NCBI RefSeq assembly: GCF_021568695.1
Contig: NZ_JAKGTI010000002.1
Coordinates: 682,001-746,000, forward strand
DNA from: Maritalea mediterranea
GTDB lineage: Bacteria; Pseudomonadota; Alphaproteobacteria; Rhizobiales; Devosiaceae
Direction: 5' to 3'
DNA: 64,000 nt
The notes under the pieces were generated by a model. The model ran no database searches. It was not told the origin of the DNA and saw only the letters and a program-made list of their open reading frames with translations. The translations under genes and the position numbers were made by a program. The first letter of the stretch is position 1. The number at the start of each line of letters is the position of its first letter. Of the stretch, positions 1 to 8,901 are shown one piece after another.

Positions 1-810
1 TTACGCCACTCCCTCAGCATCTTCAAAGCTGGGCATCGCATCCCACAATTTCTTGGTATAATCATGTTGCGGATTGTGCAGAATTTCGTGTGCACTATTC
101 ACTTCCACAATTTCACCCTGCAGCATGATGGCAATCCGGTCGGCAAATTGCGACATCAAGGCCAAGTCATGGGTAATGAACAAAATGGAAAAGCCGAATT
201 TCTTCTGCAGGCCAGCAATTTCTTGCAAAATTTCCCGTTGCACCACAACATCCAGTGCCGTAGTCGGTTCATCCATAATGATCATCTGCGGTTCAAGAAT
301 AAGCGCATTGGCCAACACCACCCGCTGCCGCATGCCGCCAGACAATTGGTGCGGATAATCATCCAGCCGCACCGGGTCGATACCCACCAGCTCCATCAGC
401 TCAACCGCACGCGCTCGGGCCTCTGCCGTGCTTTTGCCTGTGTGGCGATGATAAACGTCGCGAAATTGCTCGAAAATGGTCAGTACCGGATTGAGCGCAT
501 TCATGGCGCTTTGAAACACCAATGACACCTTGCTCCAGCGCCATTGCGCCAATGTTTCCTCATCAAACGCCAGCACATCTTCGCCATCCACAGTGATGTC
601 ACCACCGGCGATAAAGGCCGGCGGCCGATGCAAGCGCATCAATGCATAGGCAATCGTTGACTTGCCGCACCCGCTTTCGCCCGCGAGGCCAAGCACTTCG
701 CCGCGATTAATGTGCAGATCCACACCTTTTACAGCGCGAAACGGACCATCCAACGTCATATAATCGACCTTGAGGTCTTTCACATCGAGGAACCGTTCAG
801 ATTGTGTCAT
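1..810 (-). CDS. Peptide/opine-type ABC transporter ATP-binding protein (DppD-like)
   Basis: Cytoplasmic ATPase that powers import by the permease pair encoded just upstream on the same strand. Walker A is GESGCGKST near residue 45, the signature LSGGMRQR near 157 and Walker B IIMDEPTTALD near 178. At 269 aa it is shorter than E. coli DppD (about 330 aa) and has little of the usual oligopeptide C-terminal extension. Its start overlaps the stop of the DppC-like gene by 4 nt, indicating translational coupling. These systems normally have a second ATPase (DppF type), which would lie beyond the left edge. The substrate (peptide, opine or oligosaccharide) cannot be read from the ATPase. Confidence 0.93.
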   Translation of the reverse strand: MTQSERFLDVKDLKVDYMTLDGPFRAVKGVDLHINRGEVLGLAGESGCGKSTIAYALMRLHRPPAFIAGGDITVDGEDVLAFDEETLAQWRWSKVSLVFQSAMNALNPVLTIFEQFRDVYHRHTGKSTAEARARAVELMELVGIDPVRLDDYPHQLSGGMRQRVVLANALILEPQMIIMDEPTTALDVVVQREILQEIAGLQKKFGFSILFITHDLALMSQFADRIAIMLQGEIVEVNSAHEILHNPQHDYTKKLWDAMPSFEDAEGVA

Positions 811-1721
811 GATGCAGCTCCCTTCGCAGATTTATAGGTCTGGTCGAACTTCTTTTGGGCTTTCACAGCTTTGTTAATTGCACCCAATGTCCGCAATCGG
901 GGATTGGAAATCTCATCAACGCCAAAGTTCAATAGGCTCAAACCGATGCCGATGGTCACAATGGCGAAACAGGGCGCAAACATCTCCCACCACGCACCAA
1001 CCGTGATCGCTGACGAGGTTTGGGCGTTGTAAAGCATATTGCCCCAAGACACTGCCAGCGGATCGCCAAGGCCCAAAAATTCAAGGGTGGCTTGGGTGAT
1101 GATGGTGTAAACCACGGATCCGATAAAGTTGAACCCGATGATCGACAAGAGGTTTGGGATCAACTCAATGCAAATGATCCGCCGGCTCGGCTCGCCAATT
1201 TGCTCTGAGGCTTCAACGAACTCTCTTCGTCGCAAGGTCAAGGTCTGGGAGCGCGTGACCCGCGCGCCCCAGGCCCAGGAGGTTAAGCCGATAATCACCG
1301 CAATCATAAAAGGGTCTGACTTGCCAATAAAGGCCGCGAGCACCAACAATAAGGGCAATTGGGGTATGACCAATGCTATGTTGGTGATGAAGTTCAAGGT
1401 CTCATCAATCACCCCGCCAAAATAGCCCGCGGTCACCCCGATCAAGGTGCCAATCACTGTCACGATCAGACCGGCGGAAAAGCCCACCATCAAGGAGGTG
1501 CGTGTACCCCAAACAAATTGGGTATACACATCGCGTCCCATGCGGGTTGACCCCATCACATGCTCCACGCTGGGGGCCTGGTGTGGCCGGGCCACACGCT
1601 TGGCCGGATCATGGCTGGTGATCAAGGGAGCCGCCAGCGCAAGGGCGATATAAGCCAACACAATCAACATGCCAGCGGTGGCTTTTTTATTGCGCATAAC
1701 AATCGAGAAGAATTTAATCAT
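807..1721 (-). CDS. ABC transporter permease, DppC-like
   Basis: Inner-membrane subunit of the importer, 304 aa. The N-terminus (residues about 13-32) is a membrane segment followed by the short periplasmic stretch typical of the OppC/DppC N-terminal domain (SHDPAKR, GSTRMGRDVYTQ). The binding-protein-dependent permease domain follows, with an EAA-like loop around residues 165-190 (FVEASEQIGEPSRRI). It overlaps the ATPase gene by 4 nt and starts 3 nt after the DppB-like gene, so the three are one operon. Family assignment is firm; substrate is unknown. Confidence 0.93.
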   Translation of the reverse strand: MIKFFSIVMRNKKATAGMLIVLAYIALALAAPLITSHDPAKRVARPHQAPSVEHVMGSTRMGRDVYTQFVWGTRTSLMVGFSAGLIVTVIGTLIGVTAGYFGGVIDETLNFITNIALVIPQLPLLLVLAAFIGKSDPFMIAVIIGLTSWAWGARVTRSQTLTLRRREFVEASEQIGEPSRRIICIELIPNLLSIIGFNFIGSVVYTIITQATLEFLGLGDPLAVSWGNMLYNAQTSSAITVGAWWEMFAPCFAIVTIGIGLSLLNFGVDEISNPRLRTLGAINKAVKAQKKFDQTYKSAKGAAS

Positions 1722-1724
1722 GAT

Positions 1725-2702
1725 TTACGCCTTCCGCAGCCGTGGATCGAGGAAAATATAGATGAAGTCGACCAATAGGTTCGCTGTAAGCATGGCCAAA
1801 GTCATGATGATCAATTGACCCTGGATCAGCGGATAGTCGCGGGCAATAATGCCTTGGAAAAGAATGTTGCCCAGCCCCGGATAATTGAACACAATTTCAA
1901 TGATCAGTGACCCGCCCAGCACTGAACCAAGGCTCAGGGCAAAGGCCGTCATCGATGGCAGTAGCGCGTTCCGCGCCGCATAATTGTAGCGCACCCGCTT
2001 GTCGGTCAGACCCTTCGCATGGCCCATCACCACATGCTCTTCCCCCAACTGACCAATCATATTGTTGCGCATGGTGATCAAATAGCCACCGATCGACACA
2101 AAGGCCAAAGTGCCAATCGGCATCAGAGCATGATAGCCCACAGAGCTGAGATATTCCCACGTAAACCCAGGGTCGATGGAGGGGTCGTAGGCATAGCTGG
2201 TGGGCAATAATTTTAGCACCAGACCGAACACATAAAGTGTGATGATCCCGATCACCAGTGGCGGCACAGATTGCACGGCCAAAGCAGAGGGCGAAATCAC
2301 ACTGTCAAAGCCGCTACCCCGTTTCCAGGCGGCATAAATGCCCAGCAACGAGCCAATGCAAAAGGCGAGGATCACCGAGGTGCCGGCCAAAAACAACGTC
2401 CAAGGCAGCGCTTGCATCAGCACGTCCATCACGCTCAAGGGATATTTTTTTATCGAAACACCAAAATCCCAGGTAAATACGGATTTCAGATAGATGAAAT
2501 ATTCTTCAATCAGTGGGCGTTCAACAAATCCGAACGTCTCTGCCAAAGCCTTTTTGGCTTCCGGTGGCATCGTGTTGCCGGCGCTGGCGAACATAATATC
2601 AATTGGATTACCCGGCATCAGGCGCGGCAGCAAAAAGTTGATGGTGGCCGCCACCAAAAATGCGACGAGATAAAACATAATTCGTCTGATGATGAATGAC
2701 AT
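1725..2702 (-). CDS. ABC transporter permease, DppB-like
   Basis: First permease of the importer, 325 aa. It has the classic DppB N-terminus (MSFIIRRIMFYLVAFLVA) with one membrane helix, a periplasmic stretch around PLIEEYF, then the multi-helix permease domain with the EAA loop (VMGHAKGLTDKRVRYNYAAR) near residue 225. The GGAAG Shine-Dalgarno lies 7-8 nt before the ATG at 2702. A GC-rich hairpin at 2729-2750 separates it from the binding-protein gene, which may make the permeases less expressed than the binding protein. Confidence 0.93.
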   Translation of the reverse strand: MSFIIRRIMFYLVAFLVAATINFLLPRLMPGNPIDIMFASAGNTMPPEAKKALAETFGFVERPLIEEYFIYLKSVFTWDFGVSIKKYPLSVMDVLMQALPWTLFLAGTSVILAFCIGSLLGIYAAWKRGSGFDSVISPSALAVQSVPPLVIGIITLYVFGLVLKLLPTSYAYDPSIDPGFTWEYLSSVGYHALMPIGTLAFVSIGGYLITMRNNMIGQLGEEHVVMGHAKGLTDKRVRYNYAARNALLPSMTAFALSLGSVLGGSLIIEIVFNYPGLGNILFQGIIARDYPLIQGQLIIMTLAMLTANLLVDFIYIFLDPRLRKA

Positions 2703-2728
2703 TTTGGTCTTCCGATCTTTTACAAAGA

Positions 2729-2750
2729 GGGCGGTGCCTAAGCACCGCCC
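2729..2750 (-). terminator. Hairpin between binding-protein and permease genes
   Basis: Perfect 9-bp inverted repeat GGGCGGTGC / GCACCGCCC with a 4-nt loop. On the minus strand it is followed by TCTTTGTAAAAG, which is only moderately T-rich, so it is more likely a partial terminator or 3'-end stabiliser for the binding-protein mRNA than a full stop. Confidence 0.65.
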
Positions 2751-2778
2751 ACCATCTCAAGCTTTCAAAAGGGAGGGA

Positions 2779-4434
2779 CTAGCTCTTAGGCTTAATTGAA
2801 AGCAAGTGAAGGATACGTTCTGGGTTGCCGTCATGTACGGTTGGCACCGCATAATCGTTTTCGGCAGAGAAGAAGCCTTCAAAGCGTGCTGTGTTGTACT
2901 GGTACCAATAAGGGTTGTTGAACACAGGGATGTGCGGCATGTCTTTCGACAGGATCATTTGGATCTCATCCATGATCTCGCGCTGCTCATCCGCATCGGC
3001 GGTCTTGAAGAAACCGTCCAACAACTCGTCCAAACGCTCATTGGTGTAACCGGTTACAGAGAAACGGCTGGTCATGGCTTTAGACGAATGGAACGTGTCA
3101 AACGCCATGTGTGGCGTTACGCCCACAACCAGTGCGTTAATCGCAGCTTGGTAAGACCCATCAAGCAATTGCTGGGTCCAGTTCGCAGCCTCAGGTGTTG
3201 AAACACTTGCATTGATGCCAGCTTCGTTCAATCCTTCAACAGCCAACTGCACCGTGTTCACCCAGTCAGTCCAGCCATTCGGTACGATCAGGTCAAACTG
3301 AATTGGCTTACCAGAAGGTGTATCCAAGAAGCCATCACCGTCAACGTCCTTATAACCAGCGCCATCAAGCAGCGCCGCAGCGGCTTCTACGTTATACTCG
3401 GTGTACTGACCATATTGCGCATCAGCTTCCGGATTGTTCCACGCATGATATCCACGGCCCAGACCAGAAGGATATTTGTTGATGGTGGGATAGCCATAAC
3501 CGGCAATATCAACCATTGCCTGGCGATCCATAGACATGGAGAAGGCGCGACGGAAATTGACATCATTAAAGGCTTCTTTGTTGCCTTCTTCAGATGCATT
3601 CAGGTTCAGGTTGAAAATAACCAAGGAACCACCGGGGAACCAATATTTGTGGTTTTCCGGGTCTTTCGCCACATAAGTTTTTTCAATGTCAGGCAGGAAG
3701 GAGCCGAACCAGTCCAACTCACCTTTTGCCGCCGCTGTCAAAGTCTGGTCGTTGGTTGCAATTTGCGGGAAGCGCATGCAATCAATGTCCAAATCATCGG
3801 CTTGGAAATAGTGCGGGTTACGACATTGCACATATTCCTGCGGTGTGAACCGGCGAATTTCAGTAAGCGGGCCAGAGCCAACCGGATTGGGGTTGGTGAA
3901 GCTGACAGGATCTTCAACATCCGCCCAAATATGCTCAGGCACTGTGTTCAGGCGCGCCACATCAAAGATCAGGCCGGTGCTGGCCTCTTTGTAGTTCACT
4001 TTTACATGGTGATCATCAATCAATTCAACGCTGTCCAGCTTGTCCCAAATCGCACGGGTATCGAGTGCTGGATGCTCTTTGATCAGGTTGAATGTGAAAT
4101 AAACATCATTGGCGTCCAGAGTTTCGCCATCTGACCATTTAACACCGTCACGAATTTTAAAGGTGACAGAAGTCAGGTCTTCAGAATAATCAAAGCTTTC
4201 CGCCAACCGATATTCTGGCTTACCACCCTGCATGCGGTTAAACACCACAAGCTGCTCAAACATAAAGTCACGCACAGAGCGCACATCAGATGTCTGGTTG
4301 AATGGATTGTAAACTTCAGCAAATGCTGTTGTCTGGTGGGGTACAGCTGTCAGAATAACGTCTTCTGCTTGCGCGCTGGTCGTGCCAGCCAATAGCGCAG
4401 CGGTCAACGCCGATAAAATCATGCTTCGACGCAT
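2779..4434 (-). CDS. ABC transporter substrate-binding protein, family 5 (peptide/opine type)
   Basis: Periplasmic solute receptor of 551 aa, the usual size of the DppA/OppA family (SBP_bac_5). A Sec signal peptide (MRRSMILSALTAALLAGTTS, cleavage after AQA near residue 23) precedes the mature protein. The family block around residues 95-120 (VTFKIRDGVKWSDGETLDAN) is clear. It is the first gene of the operon and is divergent from the histidine kinase gene at 4710. The GGAGGAATTCCC stretch before the ATG supplies the ribosome site. The ligand cannot be predicted from the sequence. Confidence 0.93.
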   Translation of the reverse strand: MRRSMILSALTAALLAGTTSAQAEDVILTAVPHQTTAFAEVYNPFNQTSDVRSVRDFMFEQLVVFNRMQGGKPEYRLAESFDYSEDLTSVTFKIRDGVKWSDGETLDANDVYFTFNLIKEHPALDTRAIWDKLDSVELIDDHHVKVNYKEASTGLIFDVARLNTVPEHIWADVEDPVSFTNPNPVGSGPLTEIRRFTPQEYVQCRNPHYFQADDLDIDCMRFPQIATNDQTLTAAAKGELDWFGSFLPDIEKTYVAKDPENHKYWFPGGSLVIFNLNLNASEEGNKEAFNDVNFRRAFSMSMDRQAMVDIAGYGYPTINKYPSGLGRGYHAWNNPEADAQYGQYTEYNVEAAAALLDGAGYKDVDGDGFLDTPSGKPIQFDLIVPNGWTDWVNTVQLAVEGLNEAGINASVSTPEAANWTQQLLDGSYQAAINALVVGVTPHMAFDTFHSSKAMTSRFSVTGYTNERLDELLDGFFKTADADEQREIMDEIQMILSKDMPHIPVFNNPYWYQYNTARFEGFFSAENDYAVPTVHDGNPERILHLLSIKPKS

Positions 4435-4600
4435 GGGAATTCCTCCTCAAAAATGTTCCTCTACTTGCGATCTTTTAAGTGTGCCGCAAGTCCCTCAGTC
4501 CCGCCCGGTAGCCTCTTGACAAAAACCACGTTGCAGGTGAGCTTATACCAAACCAATTGAATACCAAAAGTCACGTGGCGTGTTCTGAAAAATCTGCTGA

Positions 4601-4621
4601 AAAATCGTAAAATTCGATTTT
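4601..4621. promoter_or_regulatory. Inverted repeat in divergent promoter region
   Basis: AAAATCG / CGATTTT, 7-bp arms around 7 nt, in the AT-rich gap between the divergent binding-protein and histidine kinase genes. It could be an operator for either; no regulator is assigned. The rest of 4435-4709 shows no other clear motif. Confidence 0.3.
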
Positions 4622-4709
4622 GAGGCCAATAAAGTCAACAACTTAGTCCGAATTGGCGTAATGCTGACTTGTGGACAAACGTCCTGATCGTGACCGGGGG
4701 AGGCACAAA

Positions 4710-7700
4710 TTGGACTATATGCGGCCTGAGAAAATGGCACCGAAAGGGCTGCACGCCCGACTTTTGCTGGCTTTTACCAGCATTTCATTGATTCCATTGC
4801 TGATTGTCAGTGCCACGTTCTTTTATGTGCTGATCGCCAATCTGGAAGGCGAAAACTTTGCCAAACTGGAATTCGTCAACGAGGCGAAACAGGCGGAAAT
4901 CCGGCAATATCTGCAATTTGCCTCTCGGCAGGCCGATTCCTTGAGCCAGACCAACATTGTCAGGTATTCAATTGGTGAGTTCTACGGCTTCAGCTACGGT
5001 TTCCGCGAAATCTCCCCCGAACCGGAAGAAGCGGCGCGAATTTTGCGTGCGGCGTTCGGTGTTGGCGGCGCCGCCACCCGCGCCGATCGCGACAAGCTGA
5101 TCAGCACCGCCCTGATTTATGACAACATGCACGCCCAGTTTCACGGCGAATATGAAGCCTTTTTACAATCGTCGGAATATGACAATCTCTATCTGGTCAA
5201 CAATCAGGGACGGATCGTCTATTCAGTCGAAAAAGACAATTATCTCGCAACATCAATCCATGGACCACTGTCCAACACGCCCGTCGCCCAACTGGCCCAA
5301 CAGCTCCTCTCGACTGACGATGAAATGGGCATCGTGTTTCACGATTTCGACCACGATCCGATCACAAATCAGTTCGCTGCCTATCTCGCTGTAAAGGTGA
5401 CATTTTATTCGAGACCCAGCGGTGTGGTGGTTTTCCGCCTGCCCACCAAGGGGGTTGAACGGCTGGTACAATCAGAAACGCGCAATGCCGGTCAGGTTTT
5501 TCTGCTGTCGTCTAAAGGGCAAGTGCTGAGCCGCCCAACGGACAGTCGCTACAATATTGGCGAAAAACCAAATCTGGCCCACCAGTCCCTGACGACAGAC
5601 AAGGCCACCGCCAAAGTGCCGCAGGGCTTGACCAACAGACCCGCCCTCGCCGCCTTTGGCGCGGTGCGCGTTTTTGGCCGCGACTGGCTTCTTGTCAGTG
5701 AAGTACCCACTTCTGTGGCCTATGCGAGCGTTAACACATTAATTGCCATCGTGAGCGGCTTGGCGTTACTCGCCATCCCAGTGCTGTTCTTTATCGCCAC
5801 ACGCCTGGCCCGAAGCGCAACCCGCCCCATTATGCGGATCACTGATACGGCTGAGGCGATCGCAGCAGGTGATTTGAACCGGACCATGCCACATATTGAA
5901 AAACCGATTGAGCTCAAACGTTTGGCTGACAGTTTCGGCCGTATGCGGGATGCAGTGCGAGACCAGCTTTCGCAAATCAACGCCAATGTCGCCGCCATTG
6001 AAGAAAAGAACGCCCAGCTGGAAGAAGCGGACCGGATGAAGGATACATTTCTGGCCAACACGTCTCACGAACTGCGCACGCCCCTCAATGGCATTGTCGG
6101 GATTTCAGAAACACTGACAGCGGGCGCGGCAGGCGACCTATCCGAACGTCAACGCAGCCAATTGCAATTGATCACCTTCAGTGCCCGCAAACTATCGCGG
6201 TTGGTGGATGATTTATTGGACCTTTATCGGATTCGCCAGGGCCAGATGCGCCTGGATATGCACCCGGTGGACGTGGCCACCAGTGTCCGCAATGTGCTGC
6301 TCTTGTCCGAACCATTGTTGCGGGGGGAACCGGTTACCCTTGAGGTGGATATCGCCAAAGATACGCCGCTGGCGATGGCCGACCCAGTGCGGCTGGAGCA
6401 AATTCTGCACAATTTGGTGGGCAATGCCATCAAATATACAGAAGCTGGCACCATCCGCATCACCGCCAAGGCGGAACAAGATCATGTCGATATCTCCATT
6501 GCCGACACCGGCATGGGCATCTCGCAAGAAGATTTGGGCCGCATGTTCAAACCGCTTGTTCAGGCGGATGGCGTCGACACTGCCCGCAAAACCGGTGGTA
6601 CAGGCCTCGGTCTCACCATCGCCCGTCACCTCGCTACTATCCTTGGCGGTGAGTTGTCAGCCGACAGTACGCTGGGCGAAGGATCCGTTTTCACCCTCAC
6701 GCTGAAATCCGCCACGGCAAAGGATTTCGAGTTAGAAGGCGCCCCCGCCATCGCCCGCCAGTCAGAGGGTTATCAGGAGACGCTCAACAGCTCTGACGAG
6801 AGCTGGGCCGAAGATGATCAACCGATCAAAGAAGGTGTGCCGGAAATTCTGGTGGTTGATGATGAGCCGATCAATTTGCAGGTTTTGCGCAACGTGTTGC
6901 TCCCGCAAGGCTTCGGCGTGCGCACAGCCGATAATGGCGCCACAGCCCTAGAAATGATCGATAAGCACCGCCCCAACCTGGTTATTCTGGATGTGATGAT
7001 GCCCGATTTAAGCGGATTGGAGGTGGGCCGTCGCCTGCGTGAACGGTTTGACCGGTTGGAGCTCCCTATCATCATGGTCACTGCCCGCTCCCGTACCCGG
7101 GACATCATTGCCGGGCTGGAAGCCGGGGCCAATGATTATGTGGTCAAACCCTTTGTCAAAGACGAGTTGTTGGCGCGCGTCGATACGCTGCTTGAAGCCC
7201 AGCGCTCCCGGATCGCCAGCGAAGAAAATGCGCAACTGCACGCCGAAATGAACCGCCGCATTCAAGTGGAGGACGCGCTGCGCTTGTCGCAAAACCGCAT
7301 GGCTGGCTTGCTCGACAGCTTGCAAGTTGGTCTTTGGTGCGTGGAGCCCACAGGAAGGCTGATTTACGCCAATCGATTTACTGAGGAATGGCTGGGAATT
7401 CAAGCGGGCAGCCGCATCAATGTCAAAACAATATTGCCCGAAACCACCTTTGATTTGCTACTGGAAACCTGCCGGGTCGATGGCGAGGCCCTTCTTGATA
7501 AAGTGCAATTGAGCGGCCAAAGCGCCCCGGTTCATATTCATGCCTTTGAAATGGATCAGGATATGGGAGAGGGGCTGAACATTATCCTGTTGCCGCCCAA
7601 CAGCGCCAATTGGCCCCACGCTCAGGACCCTACGATTTTGCGTCGGGCCCTCGATACGATCGAAGTCCCTAATACAAGCTCTCGCCAACCTGCCTCTCCT

Positions 7701-8066
7701 CCTGCCCCGGCGCAAGAGGCAGATGAACAACGCCGAGCCTATCGCGACGCCACAGTGAAACTGATGACCCAGGCATTGGACATCTGGCAGAAAGACACAA
7801 AGCAATCCAAATTTGATTTGGCCGAACGAAGCGGCATTTGGCGGGTACATCTGGATCGATCTTCATTGCAAACCCGCACATTGGACAAATATTTCTCCAC
7901 CGACACGTTGCCGCAAAATCCCCGCTGGCGCGACGTGTTAGCGACCGCCGATTTTGTGCTCAAACATTGCAATAGCGCCGAATTGACTGCTGAGCTGGAA
8001 CAGCTCAAGTCTCTGCGCGATCAGGTCAAGAAAATGGTTATGGACGGCGCCGCAAAAATGGGATGA
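4710..8066 (+). CDS. Hybrid sensor histidine kinase (HAMP-HisKA-HATPase-REC-PAS)
   Basis: Large membrane sensor, about 1118 aa. Order: membrane helix about 15-39, periplasmic sensor about 40-338, second helix about 340-364, HAMP to about 420, coiled coil, HisKA with phospho-His near 453 (SHELRTPLNG), HATPase (NAIKYTEAG, DTGMGIS, GGTGLGLTIA), receiver with phospho-Asp near 761 (LVILDVMMPD) and KPF lysine, coiled coil, PAS about 862-945, and an unassigned helical tail about 1015-1100 (RTLDKYFS, PRWRDVLATA). No DNA-binding domain is visible and no separate response regulator is nearby. Start choice: GGGGGAGG at 4696-4703 sits 6 nt before TTG 4710; ATG 4719 and GTG 4671 are alternatives. Divergence from the ABC importer suggests it may sense that substrate, which is inference. 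Confidence 0.9.
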   Translation: MDYMRPEKMAPKGLHARLLLAFTSISLIPLLIVSATFFYVLIANLEGENFAKLEFVNEAKQAEIRQYLQFASRQADSLSQTNIVRYSIGEFYGFSYGFREISPEPEEAARILRAAFGVGGAATRADRDKLISTALIYDNMHAQFHGEYEAFLQSSEYDNLYLVNNQGRIVYSVEKDNYLATSIHGPLSNTPVAQLAQQLLSTDDEMGIVFHDFDHDPITNQFAAYLAVKVTFYSRPSGVVVFRLPTKGVERLVQSETRNAGQVFLLSSKGQVLSRPTDSRYNIGEKPNLAHQSLTTDKATAKVPQGLTNRPALAAFGAVRVFGRDWLLVSEVPTSVAYASVNTLIAIVSGLALLAIPVLFFIATRLARSATRPIMRITDTAEAIAAGDLNRTMPHIEKPIELKRLADSFGRMRDAVRDQLSQINANVAAIEEKNAQLEEADRMKDTFLANTSHELRTPLNGIVGISETLTAGAAGDLSERQRSQLQLITFSARKLSRLVDDLLDLYRIRQGQMRLDMHPVDVATSVRNVLLLSEPLLRGEPVTLEVDIAKDTPLAMADPVRLEQILHNLVGNAIKYTEAGTIRITAKAEQDHVDISIADTGMGISQEDLGRMFKPLVQADGVDTARKTGGTGLGLTIARHLATILGGELSADSTLGEGSVFTLTLKSATAKDFELEGAPAIARQSEGYQETLNSSDESWAEDDQPIKEGVPEILVVDDEPINLQVLRNVLLPQGFGVRTADNGATALEMIDKHRPNLVILDVMMPDLSGLEVGRRLRERFDRLELPIIMVTARSRTRDIIAGLEAGANDYVVKPFVKDELLARVDTLLEAQRSRIASEENAQLHAEMNRRIQVEDALRLSQNRMAGLLDSLQVGLWCVEPTGRLIYANRFTEEWLGIQAGSRINVKTILPETTFDLLLETCRVDGEALLDKVQLSGQSAPVHIHAFEMDQDMGEGLNIILLPPNSANWPHAQDPTILRRALDTIEVPNTSSRQPASPPAPAQEADEQRRAYRDATVKLMTQALDIWQKDTKQSKFDLAERSGIWRVHLDRSSLQTRTLDKYFSTDTLPQNPRWRDVLATADFVLKHCNSAELTAELEQLKSLRDQVKKMVMDGAAKMG

Positions 8067-8084
8067 TGGGTTGCCTGTTCGCCC

Positions 8085-8891
8085 CTATTTCGCCGTCCAG
8101 CCACCATCAATCGACAAGGCCGTGCCCGTGATCGACCGGGCCAGATCGCCACAAAGATATGCCGCCATCTCCGCCACTTCTTCGACTTCCACAAATCGCT
8201 TGGTGGGCTGCGGCTGCAACATGATATTTTCAATCACTTCCTGCCGTTCCAGCCCATGCACCTTGCATTGATCCTCCAGCTGCGCTTCCACCAACGGCGT
8301 CCACACATAGCCCGGGCAGATCGCATTGCAGGTAATGCCCGCTTGAGCATGTTCCAGCGCCGTCACTTTGGTAAAGCCCAACAAGCCGTGCTTGGCCACC
8401 ACATAGGCAGATTTATAGGGCGAAGCCACCAGCCCATGTGCCGATGCAATATTGATGATCCGCCCCCATTTATTATCCGCCATGCCAGGCAACAGCCTCT
8501 TGCTCAAAAAAAACGCAGCAGAAAGATTTATGTCCAATATGCGTTGCCAAACCTGATCGGGAAAATCTGTGATCGGCGCCACATGCTGCACCCCCACATT
8601 ATTGACCAATATGTCAATCGCCCCATGCTGCGCCTCCACTTGATCTACCATGGCTGAAATGGCCGCATGATCCGCCATATCCGCCTGCGCAAACGCGATC
8701 GGCAGACCTTTATCATTTGTGGTTGCCAATCGAGGCGAAGCTTCTTCCGCATCTTCAAAACTGTTGGCCACCACATGTGCCCCCAGCGCTTGCAACCGTT
8801 GGCAAATGGCCAATCCGATGCCGCTGGTGCCTCCCGTGACCAATGCCCGCTTGCCGCGTAAAAAGGAGTTACTGTTGATCATTGAACTCAT
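8085..8891 (-). CDS. bdhA: 3-hydroxybutyrate dehydrogenase (SDR family)
   Basis: Cytoplasmic NAD-dependent oxidation of (R)-3-hydroxybutyrate to acetoacetate. It is a classical short-chain dehydrogenase of 268 aa: cofactor motif TGGTSGIG near 19-26, NNVG at 97-100, and catalytic Ser150, Tyr163 and Lys167 (YVVAK). The C-terminal half (CPGYVWTPLVEAQL, QPTKRF, ITGTALSIDGGWT) matches the BdhA subgroup closely. AGGGAGGA lies 4 nt before ATG 8891; an upstream in-frame ATG at 8918 is inside the dctM end and lacks this site. It is the last gene of the TRAP operon, so the transporter may import 3-hydroxybutyrate or a related acid. Confidence 0.85.
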   Translation of the reverse strand: MSSMINSNSFLRGKRALVTGGTSGIGLAICQRLQALGAHVVANSFEDAEEASPRLATTNDKGLPIAFAQADMADHAAISAMVDQVEAQHGAIDILVNNVGVQHVAPITDFPDQVWQRILDINLSAAFFLSKRLLPGMADNKWGRIINIASAHGLVASPYKSAYVVAKHGLLGFTKVTALEHAQAGITCNAICPGYVWTPLVEAQLEDQCKVHGLERQEVIENIMLQPQPTKRFVEVEEVAEMAAYLCGDLARSITGTALSIDGGWTAK

Positions 8892-8901
8892 CGTGTCCTC
8901 C

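Noticed and set aside
3415-4134. 239-codon open frame on the plus strand
   Set aside because: Antisense to the family 5 binding protein; no family resemblance or ribosome site.
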